Assembly (NCBI GenBank): GCA_002293625.1
Contig: DBDP01000166.1
Location: forward strand, 1 to 18,242
Source of the DNA: Clostridiales bacterium UBA929
GTDB taxonomy: Bacteria; Bacillota; Clostridia; Oscillospirales; UBA929
Length of the DNA stretch: 18,242 nt
Direction: 5' to 3'
Under the pieces are notes generated by a model that ran no database searches, was not told the origin of the DNA, and worked only from the letters and a program-made list of their open reading frames with translations. Made by a program: the position numbers and the translations under genes. Shown piece by piece: positions 1-6,485 of this stretch (positions within the stretch are counted from its first letter, which is position 1; each line of letters starts with the position of its first letter).

Positions 1-1
1 C

Positions 2-529
2 AAGCTGCGCGAAGCCGAGGACGCGCTGGGCGGCGGCTTGGCGAAACCGGAACCGGCGGTTCTCTTTGATAAGCCGCCCGCGCCCGGAACCGAGGTGCTG
101 TTGGCGTCCACCGGGACACGCGCGACGGTCTTGGGACTACCGGATAAAAACGGGCTGATCCCGCTTCAGGCGGGGATCATGAAGGTTACCGCCCCGCTGG
201 ACGGGCTGCACCCCTGTGAGAAAATGAAAGAGAAGAAGCCCCAAGCGGGCGGCGTGACACTTGCGCAAGCCGCGGAACCCGCCGCGATGGAACTGGATTT
301 GCGCGGGCAGCTCACCGACGACGGCGTGCTGATGATGGAGCAGTTTATCGACAACGCCGTCATGCGGAAACTCCCGACCGTCACCGTCATCCACGGCAAG
401 GGGACGGGCGCGATGCGCACCGCCGTACATGCCGCGCTGCGCCGCAACAAATCGGTCAAGGGCTTCCGGCTGGGGAAATACGGCGAAGGCGAATCGGGCG
501 TGACGGTCATAACAATTGACAATGGATAA
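2..529 (+). CDS. mutS2: MutS2 C-terminal part (KOW-like and Smr domains), 5' truncated
   Basis: The reading frame is open from base 2, so this is the 3' end of a longer gene whose start lies outside the window; the TTG at 38 is internal. About 175 residues remain of a protein usually near 780. MutS2 is a ribosome- and DNA-associated ATPase/nuclease linked to rescue of collided ribosomes and to suppression of recombination. Visible are a KOW-like segment ending in LQAGIMKV and a complete Smr domain with ELDLRG near its start and HGKGTGAMR in its middle, then FRLGKYGEGESGVTVI. The ATPase part is not in the window. The TAA stop lies inside a low-complexity repeat at 513-540, so the last residues (TIDNG) may derive from that repeat. 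hisH follows after 31 bases on the same strand. Identity is firm from the Smr motifs. Confidence 0.93.
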   Translation, partial: KLREAEDALGGGLAKPEPAVLFDKPPAPGTEVLLASTGTRATVLGLPDKNGLIPLQAGIMKVTAPLDGLHPCEKMKEKKPQAGGVTLAQAAEPAAMELDLRGQLTDDGVLMMEQFIDNAVMRKLPTVTVIHGKGTGAMRTAVHAALRRNKSVKGFRLGKYGEGESGVTVITIDNG

Positions 530-540
530 TTAGCAATTAA
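513..540. repeat. AT-rich intergenic repeat of the CAATTGACAATGGATAATTA type
   Basis: Imperfect self-complementary AT-rich sequence (CAATTGACAATGGATAAT then TAGCAATTAA) overlapping the mutS2 stop codon. Similar strings of short CAATTGACAATG-like units are familiar between genes in clostridial genomes. Only one copy is present here, so the family assignment is from memory and not shown by this window. Confidence 0.4.
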
Positions 541-560
541 AACGGGGGAGATTGGGTACC

Positions 561-1154
561 ATGACAGGTGTGCTACATTACAAGGCGGGTAACGCGCCGA
601 GCGTTTTGAACGCGCTGCGCCACATCGGGGAAGAGGCGGCTCTGGTTACCGCGCCCGAACAGGCGCTGGCGGCCGACCGGTTGATTTTGCCCGGCGTCGG
701 CTCCGCGCTCGCGACGATGCAATCCCTGCGGGAGCTGGGGCTGGACACGGCAATCCGCGAAGCCGCCGGGAGGGGGACGTCGTTTCTCGGAATCTGCGTC
801 GGGTTGCAGGTGCTGTTCGAGCATTCGGAGGAAGGGGACGCGGAGTGCTTCGGCATCTTCCCGGGTGTTGTGAAGCGTTTCGACGATACCGCTGTGCGTG
901 TCCCGCAGATGGGATGGAACCGCGTGGATTTTACCCGCGACGACCCCATTGTTAAGGGCGGCGGTTACTTTTACTTCGTCAACTCCTATTACGCCGTGCC
1001 GTCTGACCCCGGACTTGTATTAGGACAGACCGATTATAACGGAGCGTTTTGCGCGATGGCGTCCCGCGGGAAAGTTTACGGCGCGCAGTTCCATGTGGAA
1101 AAGAGCGGCGAAGACGGGCTGCAAATTTTGAAACGGTTTTGCGCGTTGGTGTAG
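561..1154 (+). CDS. hisH: Imidazole glycerol phosphate synthase, glutamine amidotransferase subunit HisH
   Basis: Class I glutamine amidotransferase that releases ammonia from glutamine and channels it to HisF for step five of histidine synthesis (PRFAR to IGP and AICAR). The start is ATG 561: GGGGGAG at 544-550 lies 10 bases upstream, whereas TTG 552 would sit on the ribosome site. The product has 197 residues, normal for HisH. The triad is visible: Cys79 in LGICVGLQ, and His178 and Glu180 in QFHVEKSG. The oxyanion and dimer segments LPGVGS, VPQMGWN and YFYFVNSYYAVP are also present. The N-terminal motif that is usually DYGxGN reads HYKAGN here, so the conserved Asp is His6. hisF follows after 13 bases, presumably in the same transcript. 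No other his gene is in the window. Confidence 0.93.
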   Translation: MTGVLHYKAGNAPSVLNALRHIGEEAALVTAPEQALAADRLILPGVGSALATMQSLRELGLDTAIREAAGRGTSFLGICVGLQVLFEHSEEGDAECFGIFPGVVKRFDDTAVRVPQMGWNRVDFTRDDPIVKGGGYFYFVNSYYAVPSDPGLVLGQTDYNGAFCAMASRGKVYGAQFHVEKSGEDGLQILKRFCALV

Positions 1155-1167
1155 GGGGATATAACAC

Positions 1168-1959
1168 ATGTTAACAAAACGGCTGATTGCCTGTTTCGAT
1201 ATCAAAAACGGCATGGTGACCAAGGCGGTGCGGTTTCAAGACAACATCGACGTCGCCCCCGCGGCGGAGTTAGCGCGGCGGATGTACAACGGCGGGGTGG
1301 ATGAGATTGTTTTCTACGACATCATGGCATCCGCCGAGCGGCGCAAGACCGACCTCGCGACGGTGCGCGCCGTGGCGGAGCGTGTGTTTGTGCCGTTCAC
1401 AGTCGGCGGCGGGATCAAGACGCTCGCGGATATGTATGACGTTTTGAGCGCGGGCGCGGAAAAGATCAGCGTCGATTCGATGGCGGTGCGGAATCCTGAA
1501 ATCATCACCGAGGGCGCGAACGCGTTCGGGCGGCAGTGCGTCGTGTTGAGTATGCAAGTTAAAAACGTAGGCGTGAGCGCGGCGATTCCGAGCGGGTATG
1601 AGATCGCGATCGACGGCGCGAGGACGTTTACGGGGATGGACGCGGTGGAGTGGGCGAAGCGCGGCGAGGCGCTCGGCGCGGGCGAGATTTGCGTCAACAG
1701 CATCGACAACGACGGCGGATGTGAAGGGTACGACCTTACCATCACCAAAGCCGTTACAGACGCAGTGCGTATCCCGGTCATCGCCTCCGGCGGCGCGGGG
1801 CTGCCGAGGCATATCGCCGACGCGTTTACGGAAACCGGCGCTTCGGCGGCGATCATCAGCTCGATGCTCTATTCACCGAGATTACCAAAAAACTTCACCG
1901 TGCCGGAAATCAAAGGCGAACTGAGCGCGGCGGGCATTCCGGTGCGGCCTTACGCGTAA
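1168..1959 (+). CDS. hisF: Imidazole glycerol phosphate synthase cyclase subunit HisF, with Gln at position 130
   Basis: A (beta/alpha)8-barrel partner of HisH. ATG 1168 is preceded by AGGGGGA that overlaps the hisH stop codon. The protein has 263 residues against about 253 usual. Asp11 (in CFDIKNG) and Lys19 align with the Thermotoga HisF numbering. Phosphate-binding loops FTVGGGI and VIASGGAG and the NSIDNDGG segment are intact. The second catalytic acid, Asp130 in typical HisF, is replaced by Gln130 (codon CAA 1555-1557, in VVLSMQVKNVG). An IPSGYEI stretch follows that seems typical of a clostridial HisF subgroup. The fold and the pairing with HisH make the family clear; whether cyclase activity is normal is open because of the 130 substitution. 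The alternative WbuZ/HisF2 sugar-modification family fits less well. Confidence 0.9.
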   Translation: MLTKRLIACFDIKNGMVTKAVRFQDNIDVAPAAELARRMYNGGVDEIVFYDIMASAERRKTDLATVRAVAERVFVPFTVGGGIKTLADMYDVLSAGAEKISVDSMAVRNPEIITEGANAFGRQCVVLSMQVKNVGVSAAIPSGYEIAIDGARTFTGMDAVEWAKRGEALGAGEICVNSIDNDGGCEGYDLTITKAVTDAVRIPVIASGGAGLPRHIADAFTETGASAAIISSMLYSPRLPKNFTVPEIKGELSAAGIPVRPYA

Positions 1960-2034
1960 TCGCTGACATACACCCCTTGATGATGCGGTTCATACTATAT
2001 TATAGAGAACCAACTATAAAGGGGTCGGGTAGGA

Positions 2035-2475
2035 TTGAACGATAAGCGTACAGCGCGGCGGGGACCGCCCGCCGCCATAACAGATTTCGGTCCGCATCCG
2101 TTCGTGGAGGATTTGCGTAAAGCAACGCTCGGCAACCGCAACTACCGCACGGCGCTGTGGACGGGAGACTATCTTCAAATGACATTGATGAGCATCCCCG
2201 TCGGAGGGGATGTCGGGCTGGAGATGCATCCCGACACCGACCAGTTTTTTCGCGTGGAAGACGGGCAGGGACTGGTGCAGATAGGAGACCGGGAGGATGA
2301 TCTCTATTTCCGGCAGTATGCTTATGACGATTACGGCATCTTCGTTCCTGCCGGAAAGTGGCACAACATCACAAACACCGGAAAGAAACCGCTGAAGATG
2401 TACACGGTCTACGCACCGCCGCACCACCCTCACGGCACTGTGGAAAAGACACATGAGGACGCAAACGAGGAGTAG
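2035..2475 (+). CDS. Cupin-fold protein
   Basis: Small single-domain cupin of 146 residues, TTG start at 2035 preceded by a GGGTAGGA stretch with tight spacing. Motif 1 is GLEMHPDTDQFFRVEDGQG (His65) and motif 2 is GIFVPAGKWHNITNTG (His110); between them is the usual short beta-strand section. The sequence fits a widespread clostridial cupin family with LWTGxYLQ near residue 41 and YAPPxHPxGTVxKT at the C-terminus. The second His of the usual HxH in motif 1 is Asp67, so the metal site is altered or uses other ligands. Substrate unknown; such proteins are often called mannose-6-phosphate isomerase-like. It stands alone 75 bases after hisF. A weak promoter-like TTGATG at 1977 with AT-rich sequence near 1996-2005 is possible but not convincing. 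Confidence 0.85.
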   Translation: MNDKRTARRGPPAAITDFGPHPFVEDLRKATLGNRNYRTALWTGDYLQMTLMSIPVGGDVGLEMHPDTDQFFRVEDGQGLVQIGDREDDLYFRQYAYDDYGIFVPAGKWHNITNTGKKPLKMYTVYAPPHHPHGTVEKTHEDANEE

Positions 2476-2481
2476 AGATCA

Positions 2482-2505
2482 AGCGGCTTGCTAAAGCAAG
2501 CCGCT
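2482..2505. terminator. Perfect hairpin between convergent genes, probable bidirectional terminator
   Basis: Ten-bp perfect stem AGCGGCTTGC / GCAAGCCGCT around a TAAA loop, between the cupin stop (2475) and the stop of the opposing lipoprotein (2515). Neither side has a good run of T, so termination may be partial. Confidence 0.55.
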
Positions 2506-2514
2506 CGTGATGTA

Positions 2515-3975
2515 TCATCCCCCGTGATACGCCTTCTCCACCGTCGGCGGATTGGGTACGGGGGTCGTGCTGCCGTCCGGCATCAGCAAGACGCAGGTTT
2601 CGGGGTCGAGGTAGACAAACAATCCGCCGCCGGGGGCAAGCACCTCGTCGATCCACCCGTAGACATTATCCAGCAGCATCGTTCCGTCATGTGTGTACAC
2701 CGTCTTCGGATCAGTGCGCATAATATCCACACGTTCAAAAAGCAGCGCGAAATCGCCGAGAAGCACAATATACCCGTCCGTTTCGGCAACGACCTCGCCG
2801 TTCGGAGCCACTAAAACAGAATGCCCAAATTCATCGATACGAACAGGTTCCGTGTCCTCCTGCGGTTCCGAAGCGCTCCGTTCGTTGAAGTGTTTATCCA
2901 GCGCGTACCATTCGCCTTCCCTTAAAAAATATAGCTCATCGTGCAAAACCTCACTGTAACGTTCGTATTCACTGCTGAATAGAACTTGCCCGTCCGTGTC
3001 GGTGATATGAAGCATGTCATCAATGAAAACAAGTATGTATTCATCCCAGCGGTCAAGAAAAAAAGCGTAATCGTCGGGTCTGCGGTAAAATACTCGATTT
3101 TTGGCATCTAAGTCATAGTCGTAATAAGTGCCGTTCAAATTGTAAAGCACAATGCCCGATGGGTCAAGAAGTGAATGTTGCCCGTTTTTTTCCGCAAAAA
3201 ACAAAGTGGCTCCATAATCTTGTAAATAACCCGCCATGTTAATCGAATAGTATTCGCGGGGCAGAATCTCGCGGCGTTCTTTCATGTCGTACAAACCGAA
3301 ATATATTGTCTCGCCAAGCTCGTATGCCTCAACCGTTTGATATGTGACAACGGCGTTTCCGGCGAAGTGAAACGCGGGACCGTTCTCGCCAACGTTTGAT
3401 AACTCATAGTACCGCCCGTTTTCGTCGGTAGGAACCGTGCCGTCGCCGAGCATGAGAACCCAGCCATAGTTTTGATCGGAACCCAAGCCGGGAAGCTGCA
3501 GCGCGTAAGCGGAATCGAACGCGGCGTATGCATCCGGTTGAAACGGCAGTGCCACGGGGTTCAGTTCGGCGTCCACGAACGTAACCGGTCCGTCCAAACT
3601 GGTGCGGTAAACCCCCGACGTGTTGGTAAGCGGGAATATGGTTCGTTCCGCCGGCTCGGGAGGAATATTCTCCGGCCAGTCAATGTCAATCAGCGCGCTC
3701 ACGGCTTCGCGGATAAGATCCGCGTCCGCCGAGTCGGCGGAGGGGGCGGCGCTCGGTATAACCCAAGGCGTGGACGGGGAAACATCCGAAAATGCCGGGG
3801 TATCCTCCGGCGACGGGGTTTGCATTGGCGGTGACGGCATCTCCGTCCTTGCATCCGGGCTTTCTGTTACCGTGTCCGGCGACTGTTCGCCGGGGCTTGC
3901 CTCACCGGGAAGCGTAACGTCCACGCACCCGCTTAGAAGCAAACACAGCGCGAAAAGAGTAAAGATTTTCCTCAT
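2515..3975 (-). CDS. Lipoprotein with Ser/Pro-rich linker, paralogue of the next upstream gene
   Basis: Predicted exported lipoprotein of 486 residues. The start at 3975 (MRKIFTLF) is preferred because GGAGAG lies 10 bases upstream; an in-frame ATG 18 bases earlier carries that site inside itself. The signal peptide ends in the lipobox LLSGC (Cys17). Residues about 20-90 form a Ser/Pro/Thr/Glu-rich linker, then an ectodomain rich in aromatic and acidic residues with short repeated beta-strand-like units such as YGLYDMKERREILPREY-type segments. The C-terminus LLDNVYGWIDEVLAPGGG is shared nearly unchanged with the neighbour at 4038-5480. No catalytic motif is seen; the pattern suggests a beta-propeller or WG-repeat-like surface protein, but that is inference. 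It lies 62 bases after its paralogue and is probably cotranscribed with it. Confidence 0.8.
   Translation of the reverse strand: MRKIFTLFALCLLLSGCVDVTLPGEASPGEQSPDTVTESPDARTEMPSPPMQTPSPEDTPAFSDVSPSTPWVIPSAAPSADSADADLIREAVSALIDIDWPENIPPEPAERTIFPLTNTSGVYRTSLDGPVTFVDAELNPVALPFQPDAYAAFDSAYALQLPGLGSDQNYGWVLMLGDGTVPTDENGRYYELSNVGENGPAFHFAGNAVVTYQTVEAYELGETIYFGLYDMKERREILPREYYSINMAGYLQDYGATLFFAEKNGQHSLLDPSGIVLYNLNGTYYDYDLDAKNRVFYRRPDDYAFFLDRWDEYILVFIDDMLHITDTDGQVLFSSEYERYSEVLHDELYFLREGEWYALDKHFNERSASEPQEDTEPVRIDEFGHSVLVAPNGEVVAETDGYIVLLGDFALLFERVDIMRTDPKTVYTHDGTMLLDNVYGWIDEVLAPGGGLFVYLDPETCVLLMPDGSTTPVPNPPTVEKAYHGG
2564..2676 (-). repeat. 113-bp near-identical block shared with 4087-4199
   Basis: By direct alignment, 107 of 113 bases match between 2564-2676 and 4087-4199, both inside the 3' ends of the tandem lipoprotein genes. 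The rest of the two genes is much more divergent. The identity includes most third codon positions, which suggests recent duplication with local gene conversion. Confidence 0.85.
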
Positions 3976-4003
3976 AGAAATATTTCTCTCCATTCAACCC
4001 GTT

Positions 4004-4033
4004 GTTAACTGTTATCTGTTAACTGTTCACTGT
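4004..4033. repeat. Tandem 14-bp repeat (GTTAACTGTTATCT / GTTAACTGTTCACT)
   Basis: Two adjacent 14-base units differing at two positions, followed by GT, in the 62-base gap between the paralogous lipoprotein genes. It resembles the GTTAACTGTT-type intergenic repeats common in clostridial genomes; the family link is from general familiarity only. Confidence 0.6.
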
Positions 4034-4037
4034 CTCG

Positions 4038-5480
4038 TCATCCTCCCCAATACACTTTCTCTACCGCCGGTGCGGCGGATACAGGCGTCGTGCTGCCGTC
4101 CGGCATGAGCAAAACGCAGGTTTCGGGGTCGGGGTAGACAAACAGCCCGCCGCCGGGGGCAAGCACCTCGTCAATCCACCCGTAGACATTATCCAGCAGA
4201 ACGGTACCGTCAAACGCGTAAACCGTTTTCGGGTCGTTACGCATATCGTCTATAAGCTCATAACGCAAGACAAAGTCTCCGACTACTTGCATCCTGTCCT
4301 CGGTTCGCAAGAGAGCGTTACCCGCATCGTCAAGCAGAACGCGGATGTTTGCGTCTTTCTCATGGTACAGCGGTCCGTCGTTTGTATAATGACGGTAAAC
4401 TTCATCCTCAACATATCCGTAATCCGGTTCGGAGATACCGGCGTATACCCGCGCTTCTTCCCAATCGGCAGTTTGGAACAGTTCCTGTCCGGCACGGTCA
4501 AAGACCGTGTAATGGGAATCGGAATAAGCGAGAAGCGCATCTTCGCAGATGTATACCCCGTTGAAACGCCCGTCGATTAACTTGCCTCGTTCTGATGAAA
4601 AGGTAAAAATATGATACGTTGTGTTCCATTGATATCCCGTATCATCAAAGTAAACTCTCGTGATATCTCCGAAATCGTGCAGCACCTCGCCTTTGCTGTT
4701 CAGCAAAAACCCTTGACCATCTTTACAGGCGTAAACGATTGCGTCATTGGCGCTGAAGTATTCTTGGTTTTCGTATAACCCTTCATATTCGCGCGGCAGG
4801 GTCTCGCGCCGCTCCTCGAGATCGTACAAGCCATAACGGTAGTCCTCTGCGGCAGGGTAACCTTCGTCGTCAAAATAGATACCTGTGATGCTATCATATG
4901 TAACCACGGCGCTGTCGGTAACGGTAAAAGCAACATTGTTGTGTGTATTATCACGCATATATACATATTTTCCGTCTTCGCCGCGAGGGATCGTTCCGTC
5001 GGCGAGCATCAAAACCCAATTCCGCCCGTCAAACTCCGAACGGTCTGCGGGCAAGCGAAGTGCGTAAGCCACGAGCGGGTTGCTTCCCAAACCGCCGACA
5101 GTCGCATAGTCAATCGGCTTAAACGGCAGGTCAATCGGAATTAACCATTCGTCTACAAACGTTACCGAACCATCCATCCCGGTTGTATATTTCCCCCACG
5201 CGGAGGTCAGCGGGAACACCGTCACCTCCGGCGCGTAGTTTATCGGTTGCGGCAGCTCGATATCGAAAACAAAGTCTGTGTTGAGGACATATGAACCCAC
5301 CGACGGCGAAGGACTGACGCTCGGCATTGCCGGCGAAGCAGACGGCGTATGTATATCCGGCGGCGACGGGTTTTCTGTGGTTGCGGTTGGTTCTCCGGGA
5401 CTGGGTTCGGGGGTGAGCGTTGCGTCAACGCAACCGTTTAGAAGCAAGCACAGCACGAAAAGAGCAAAGATTTTTTTCAC
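4038..5480 (-). CDS. Lipoprotein with Pro/Ser linker, paralogue of the downstream gene
   Basis: Exported lipoprotein of 480 residues. The chosen start is GTG 5480 (VKKIFALF), with GGGAGG seven bases upstream; a longer frame beginning at 5537 would run through a repeat and lacks a ribosome site. The lipobox is LLLNGC, followed by a linker of PSP-type units (about residues 20-60). The ectodomain resembles that of the next gene: a TVFPLTSAWGKYTTGMDG region, a LMLADGTIP segment, YGLYDLEERRETLPREY, and the nearly identical C-terminal LLDNVYGWIDEVLAPGGG block. Function unknown; a cell-surface role is inferred from the signal. It lies 59 bases after trmD on the same strand and may be transcribed with it. 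Confidence 0.8.
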   Translation of the reverse strand: MKKIFALFVLCLLLNGCVDATLTPEPSPGEPTATTENPSPPDIHTPSASPAMPSVSPSPSVGSYVLNTDFVFDIELPQPINYAPEVTVFPLTSAWGKYTTGMDGSVTFVDEWLIPIDLPFKPIDYATVGGLGSNPLVAYALRLPADRSEFDGRNWVLMLADGTIPRGEDGKYVYMRDNTHNNVAFTVTDSAVVTYDSITGIYFDDEGYPAAEDYRYGLYDLEERRETLPREYEGLYENQEYFSANDAIVYACKDGQGFLLNSKGEVLHDFGDITRVYFDDTGYQWNTTYHIFTFSSERGKLIDGRFNGVYICEDALLAYSDSHYTVFDRAGQELFQTADWEEARVYAGISEPDYGYVEDEVYRHYTNDGPLYHEKDANIRVLLDDAGNALLRTEDRMQVVGDFVLRYELIDDMRNDPKTVYAFDGTVLLDNVYGWIDEVLAPGGGLFVYPDPETCVLLMPDGSTTPVSAAPAVEKVYWGG

Positions 5481-5499
5481 AATAAAACCTCCCAATTCG

Positions 5500-5543
5500 T
5501 GTAGGGGCGCGCATTGCGCGTCCGCCGTCTCCCCCATCCCTAC
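5500..5543. repeat. Palindromic TGTAGGGGCG...-type intergenic repeat
   Basis: Outer arms GTAGGG (5501-5506) and CCCTAC (5538-5543) flank an inner hairpin GGCGCGC-ATT-GCGCGTCC that has a one-base bulge. It resembles the TGTAGGGGCG...CGCCCG intergenic repeat seen across many clostridial genomes. It overlaps the last bases of trmD and lies just upstream of the lipoprotein ribosome site, so it could act as a weak attenuator between them. Confidence 0.55.
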
Positions 5544-6214
5544 GGGAGCAAATCAGGGCGTTTACGCCGCGTGCGTTCCAGCGACTGTTCGCGCCGCCAC
5601 ATCTCCACGTTGGCGTGGTGTCCGCTCAGCAGAACCTCCGGCACGGCGCGTCCGTGCCAAACCTCGGGGCGGGAGTATTGCGGGTATTCCAGCAATCCGT
5701 CCCAATGGCTCTCGCCGGTGAACCCTTCCTCGGCGGCCAGCACGCCCGGCACCATGCGGCAGACCGCGTCCGCCACCACGCAGGCGGCGAGTTCCCCGCC
5801 GGTGATGACATAGTCGCCGATTGAAATTTCCTCGTCGACGCATTCTTCAATGAATCGCTCGTCCACACCCTCGTAGTGACCGCAGACCAAAATTAAATGC
5901 GCAACATCCAGCAACCGCCGCGCCTCCGCTTGACAGAAAACGCGGCCCTGCGGCGAGAGGTAGACGGTTCGCCCTTCCCCGTGGGTCTGCACGACATGCT
6001 CCCAGCAACGGTACAGCGGATCGGCTTGCATAATCAGCCCGTGTCCGCCGCCGTAGGGATAATCGTCCACTTGCTTCTGCTTGTTCTGCGTAAAGTCGCG
6101 TATCTGATGCGCGCGAACGGCGACAATGCCCTTCTTCTGCGCCCGCCCGATGATGCTCTCACCCAAAAAGCGCGAAACGCTGTCGGGGAAAAGCGTGAGG
6201 ATATCTATCTGCAT
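5540..6214 (-). CDS. trmD: tRNA (guanine(37)-N1)-methyltransferase TrmD
   Basis: SPOUT-class enzyme that methylates G37 of tRNAs reading codons that begin with C, using S-adenosylmethionine, and so limits frameshifting. The start at 6214 (MQIDILTLFP) has GGAGG upstream with short spacing. The protein has 224 residues, slightly short for the family. Seen in order: DDYPYGGGHG (usually YGGGPG), LSPQGRVF, the trefoil-knot SAM pocket LILVCGHYEGVDERF and SIGDYVITGGELAA, and the catalytic linker SHWDGLLEYPQYSRPEVW. The C-terminal domain is typical. In many Bacillota trmD directly follows rimM; here it is about 1.8 kb away with its own upstream region and no rplS after it. The C-terminal end runs into a palindromic repeat. 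Confidence 0.95.
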   Translation of the reverse strand: MQIDILTLFPDSVSRFLGESIIGRAQKKGIVAVRAHQIRDFTQNKQKQVDDYPYGGGHGLIMQADPLYRCWEHVVQTHGEGRTVYLSPQGRVFCQAEARRLLDVAHLILVCGHYEGVDERFIEECVDEEISIGDYVITGGELAACVVADAVCRMVPGVLAAEEGFTGESHWDGLLEYPQYSRPEVWHGRAVPEVLLSGHHANVEMWRREQSLERTRRKRPDLLP

Positions 6215-6243
6215 AAGACCTCCGTTTTTCGCAAGTGAAATGG

Positions 6244-6272
6244 TTGACAATTCGTAAAAAGTGGTATACTAT
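6244..6272 (+). promoter_or_regulatory. Promoter for a short plus-strand RNA
   Basis: TTGACA (6244-6249) is followed by TATACT (6265-6270, 15-base spacer) or TACTAT (6267-6272, 17-base spacer). It drives transcription toward the hairpin at 6322-6369, with no ORF in between. Confidence 0.6.
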
Positions 6273-6276
6273 AAAC

Positions 6277-6369
6277 AGAAGGACGATGGTCTTTCGGTCT
6301 TTGTCCGATATATTGCGTATTACAAAGTAACCGCTTGCTCGGTCAAAGTAGGGCGGTTACTTTGTTTTT
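6277..6369 (+). ncRNA. Candidate antisense RNA of about 93 nt, convergent to the small ORF
   Basis: The region lies between a promoter (6244-6272) and an intrinsic terminator (6322-6369) and has no ORF of its own. Its 3' part (about 6323-6369) is complementary to the 3' end of the minus-strand transcript encoding the 24-residue peptide. Its 5' part has two tandem GGTCTTT units, and CUUUCGG (6291-6297) is complementary to the CCGAAAG in the hairpin that covers the Shine-Dalgarno of that ORF. This matches the layout of RNA II in par/Fst-type type I toxin-antitoxin loci. Exact ends are inferred, not measured. Confidence 0.5.
6322..6369 (+). terminator. Intrinsic terminator shared by two convergent transcripts
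   Basis: A 12-bp perfect stem CAAAGTAACCGC (6323-6334) / GCGGTTACTTTG (6353-6364), an 18-base loop and TTTTT at 6365-6369 on the plus strand. On the minus strand the same stem contains the stop codon of the small ORF but lacks a good T run, so it is probably a weaker terminator in that direction. Confidence 0.8.
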
Positions 6370-6431
6370 AGGGTACGAATCAAGTTGGTAAGAGCTTGGA
6401 TGAGTTTGCGAAACTCCACAACCGTTTTCAT
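6357..6431 (-). CDS. 24-residue cationic amphipathic peptide, candidate type I toxin
   Basis: ATG at 6431 is preceded by GGGGG with eight bases between (SD at 6440-6444), and the TAA stop at 6357-6359 lies in the terminator stem. The peptide begins MKTVVEFRKL and has hydrophobic residues at 4, 5, 7, 10, 11, 14, 17, 18 and 21, so it forms one face of an amphipathic helix, with Lys/Arg at 2, 8, 9, 19, 22 and 24 and one Glu at 6 (net charge about +5). A near-consensus promoter lies upstream (6486-6514) and a convergent short RNA covers its end. It is not clearly similar to a named toxin; Fst-like architecture is inferred from layout. The alternative is a leader peptide controlling trmD, which lies downstream on the same strand. 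Confidence 0.5.
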   Translation of the reverse strand: MKTVVEFRKLIQALTNLIRTLKTK

Positions 6432-6439
6432 TATCGCCA

Positions 6440-6452
6440 CCCCCTTTCGGGG
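6440..6452 (-). promoter_or_regulatory. Shine-Dalgarno-sequestering hairpin of the small ORF
   Basis: In the minus-strand RNA, CCCC (6452-6449), a GAAA tetraloop and GGGG (6444-6441) form a short GNRA-capped hairpin whose 3' arm is the ribosome site. This would reduce translation unless it opens, as in the 5' stem of Fst mRNA. Confidence 0.5.
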
Positions 6453-6485
6453 AACAAAGACCGCCGACACATCATTCTAGTAAGA

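Noticed and set aside
38..60. TTG 38 as the start of an independent small Smr protein
   Set aside because: The frame is open upstream to base 2, continues the MutS2-like sequence and no ribosome site precedes TTG 38.
1270..1856. Two long minus-strand frames and one plus-strand frame inside hisF
   Set aside because: All overlap the confirmed hisF and have Arg/Ala-rich shadow composition.
1977..2005. Promoter before the cupin gene
   Set aside because: TTGATG is followed by several partial -10 boxes at poor spacings (13 or 15 bases), so no specific site can be supported.
5481..5537. N-terminal extension of the upstream lipoprotein to 5537
   Set aside because: It would translate a palindromic repeat and place 19 residues before the signal peptide; GTG 5480 has a perfect ribosome site.
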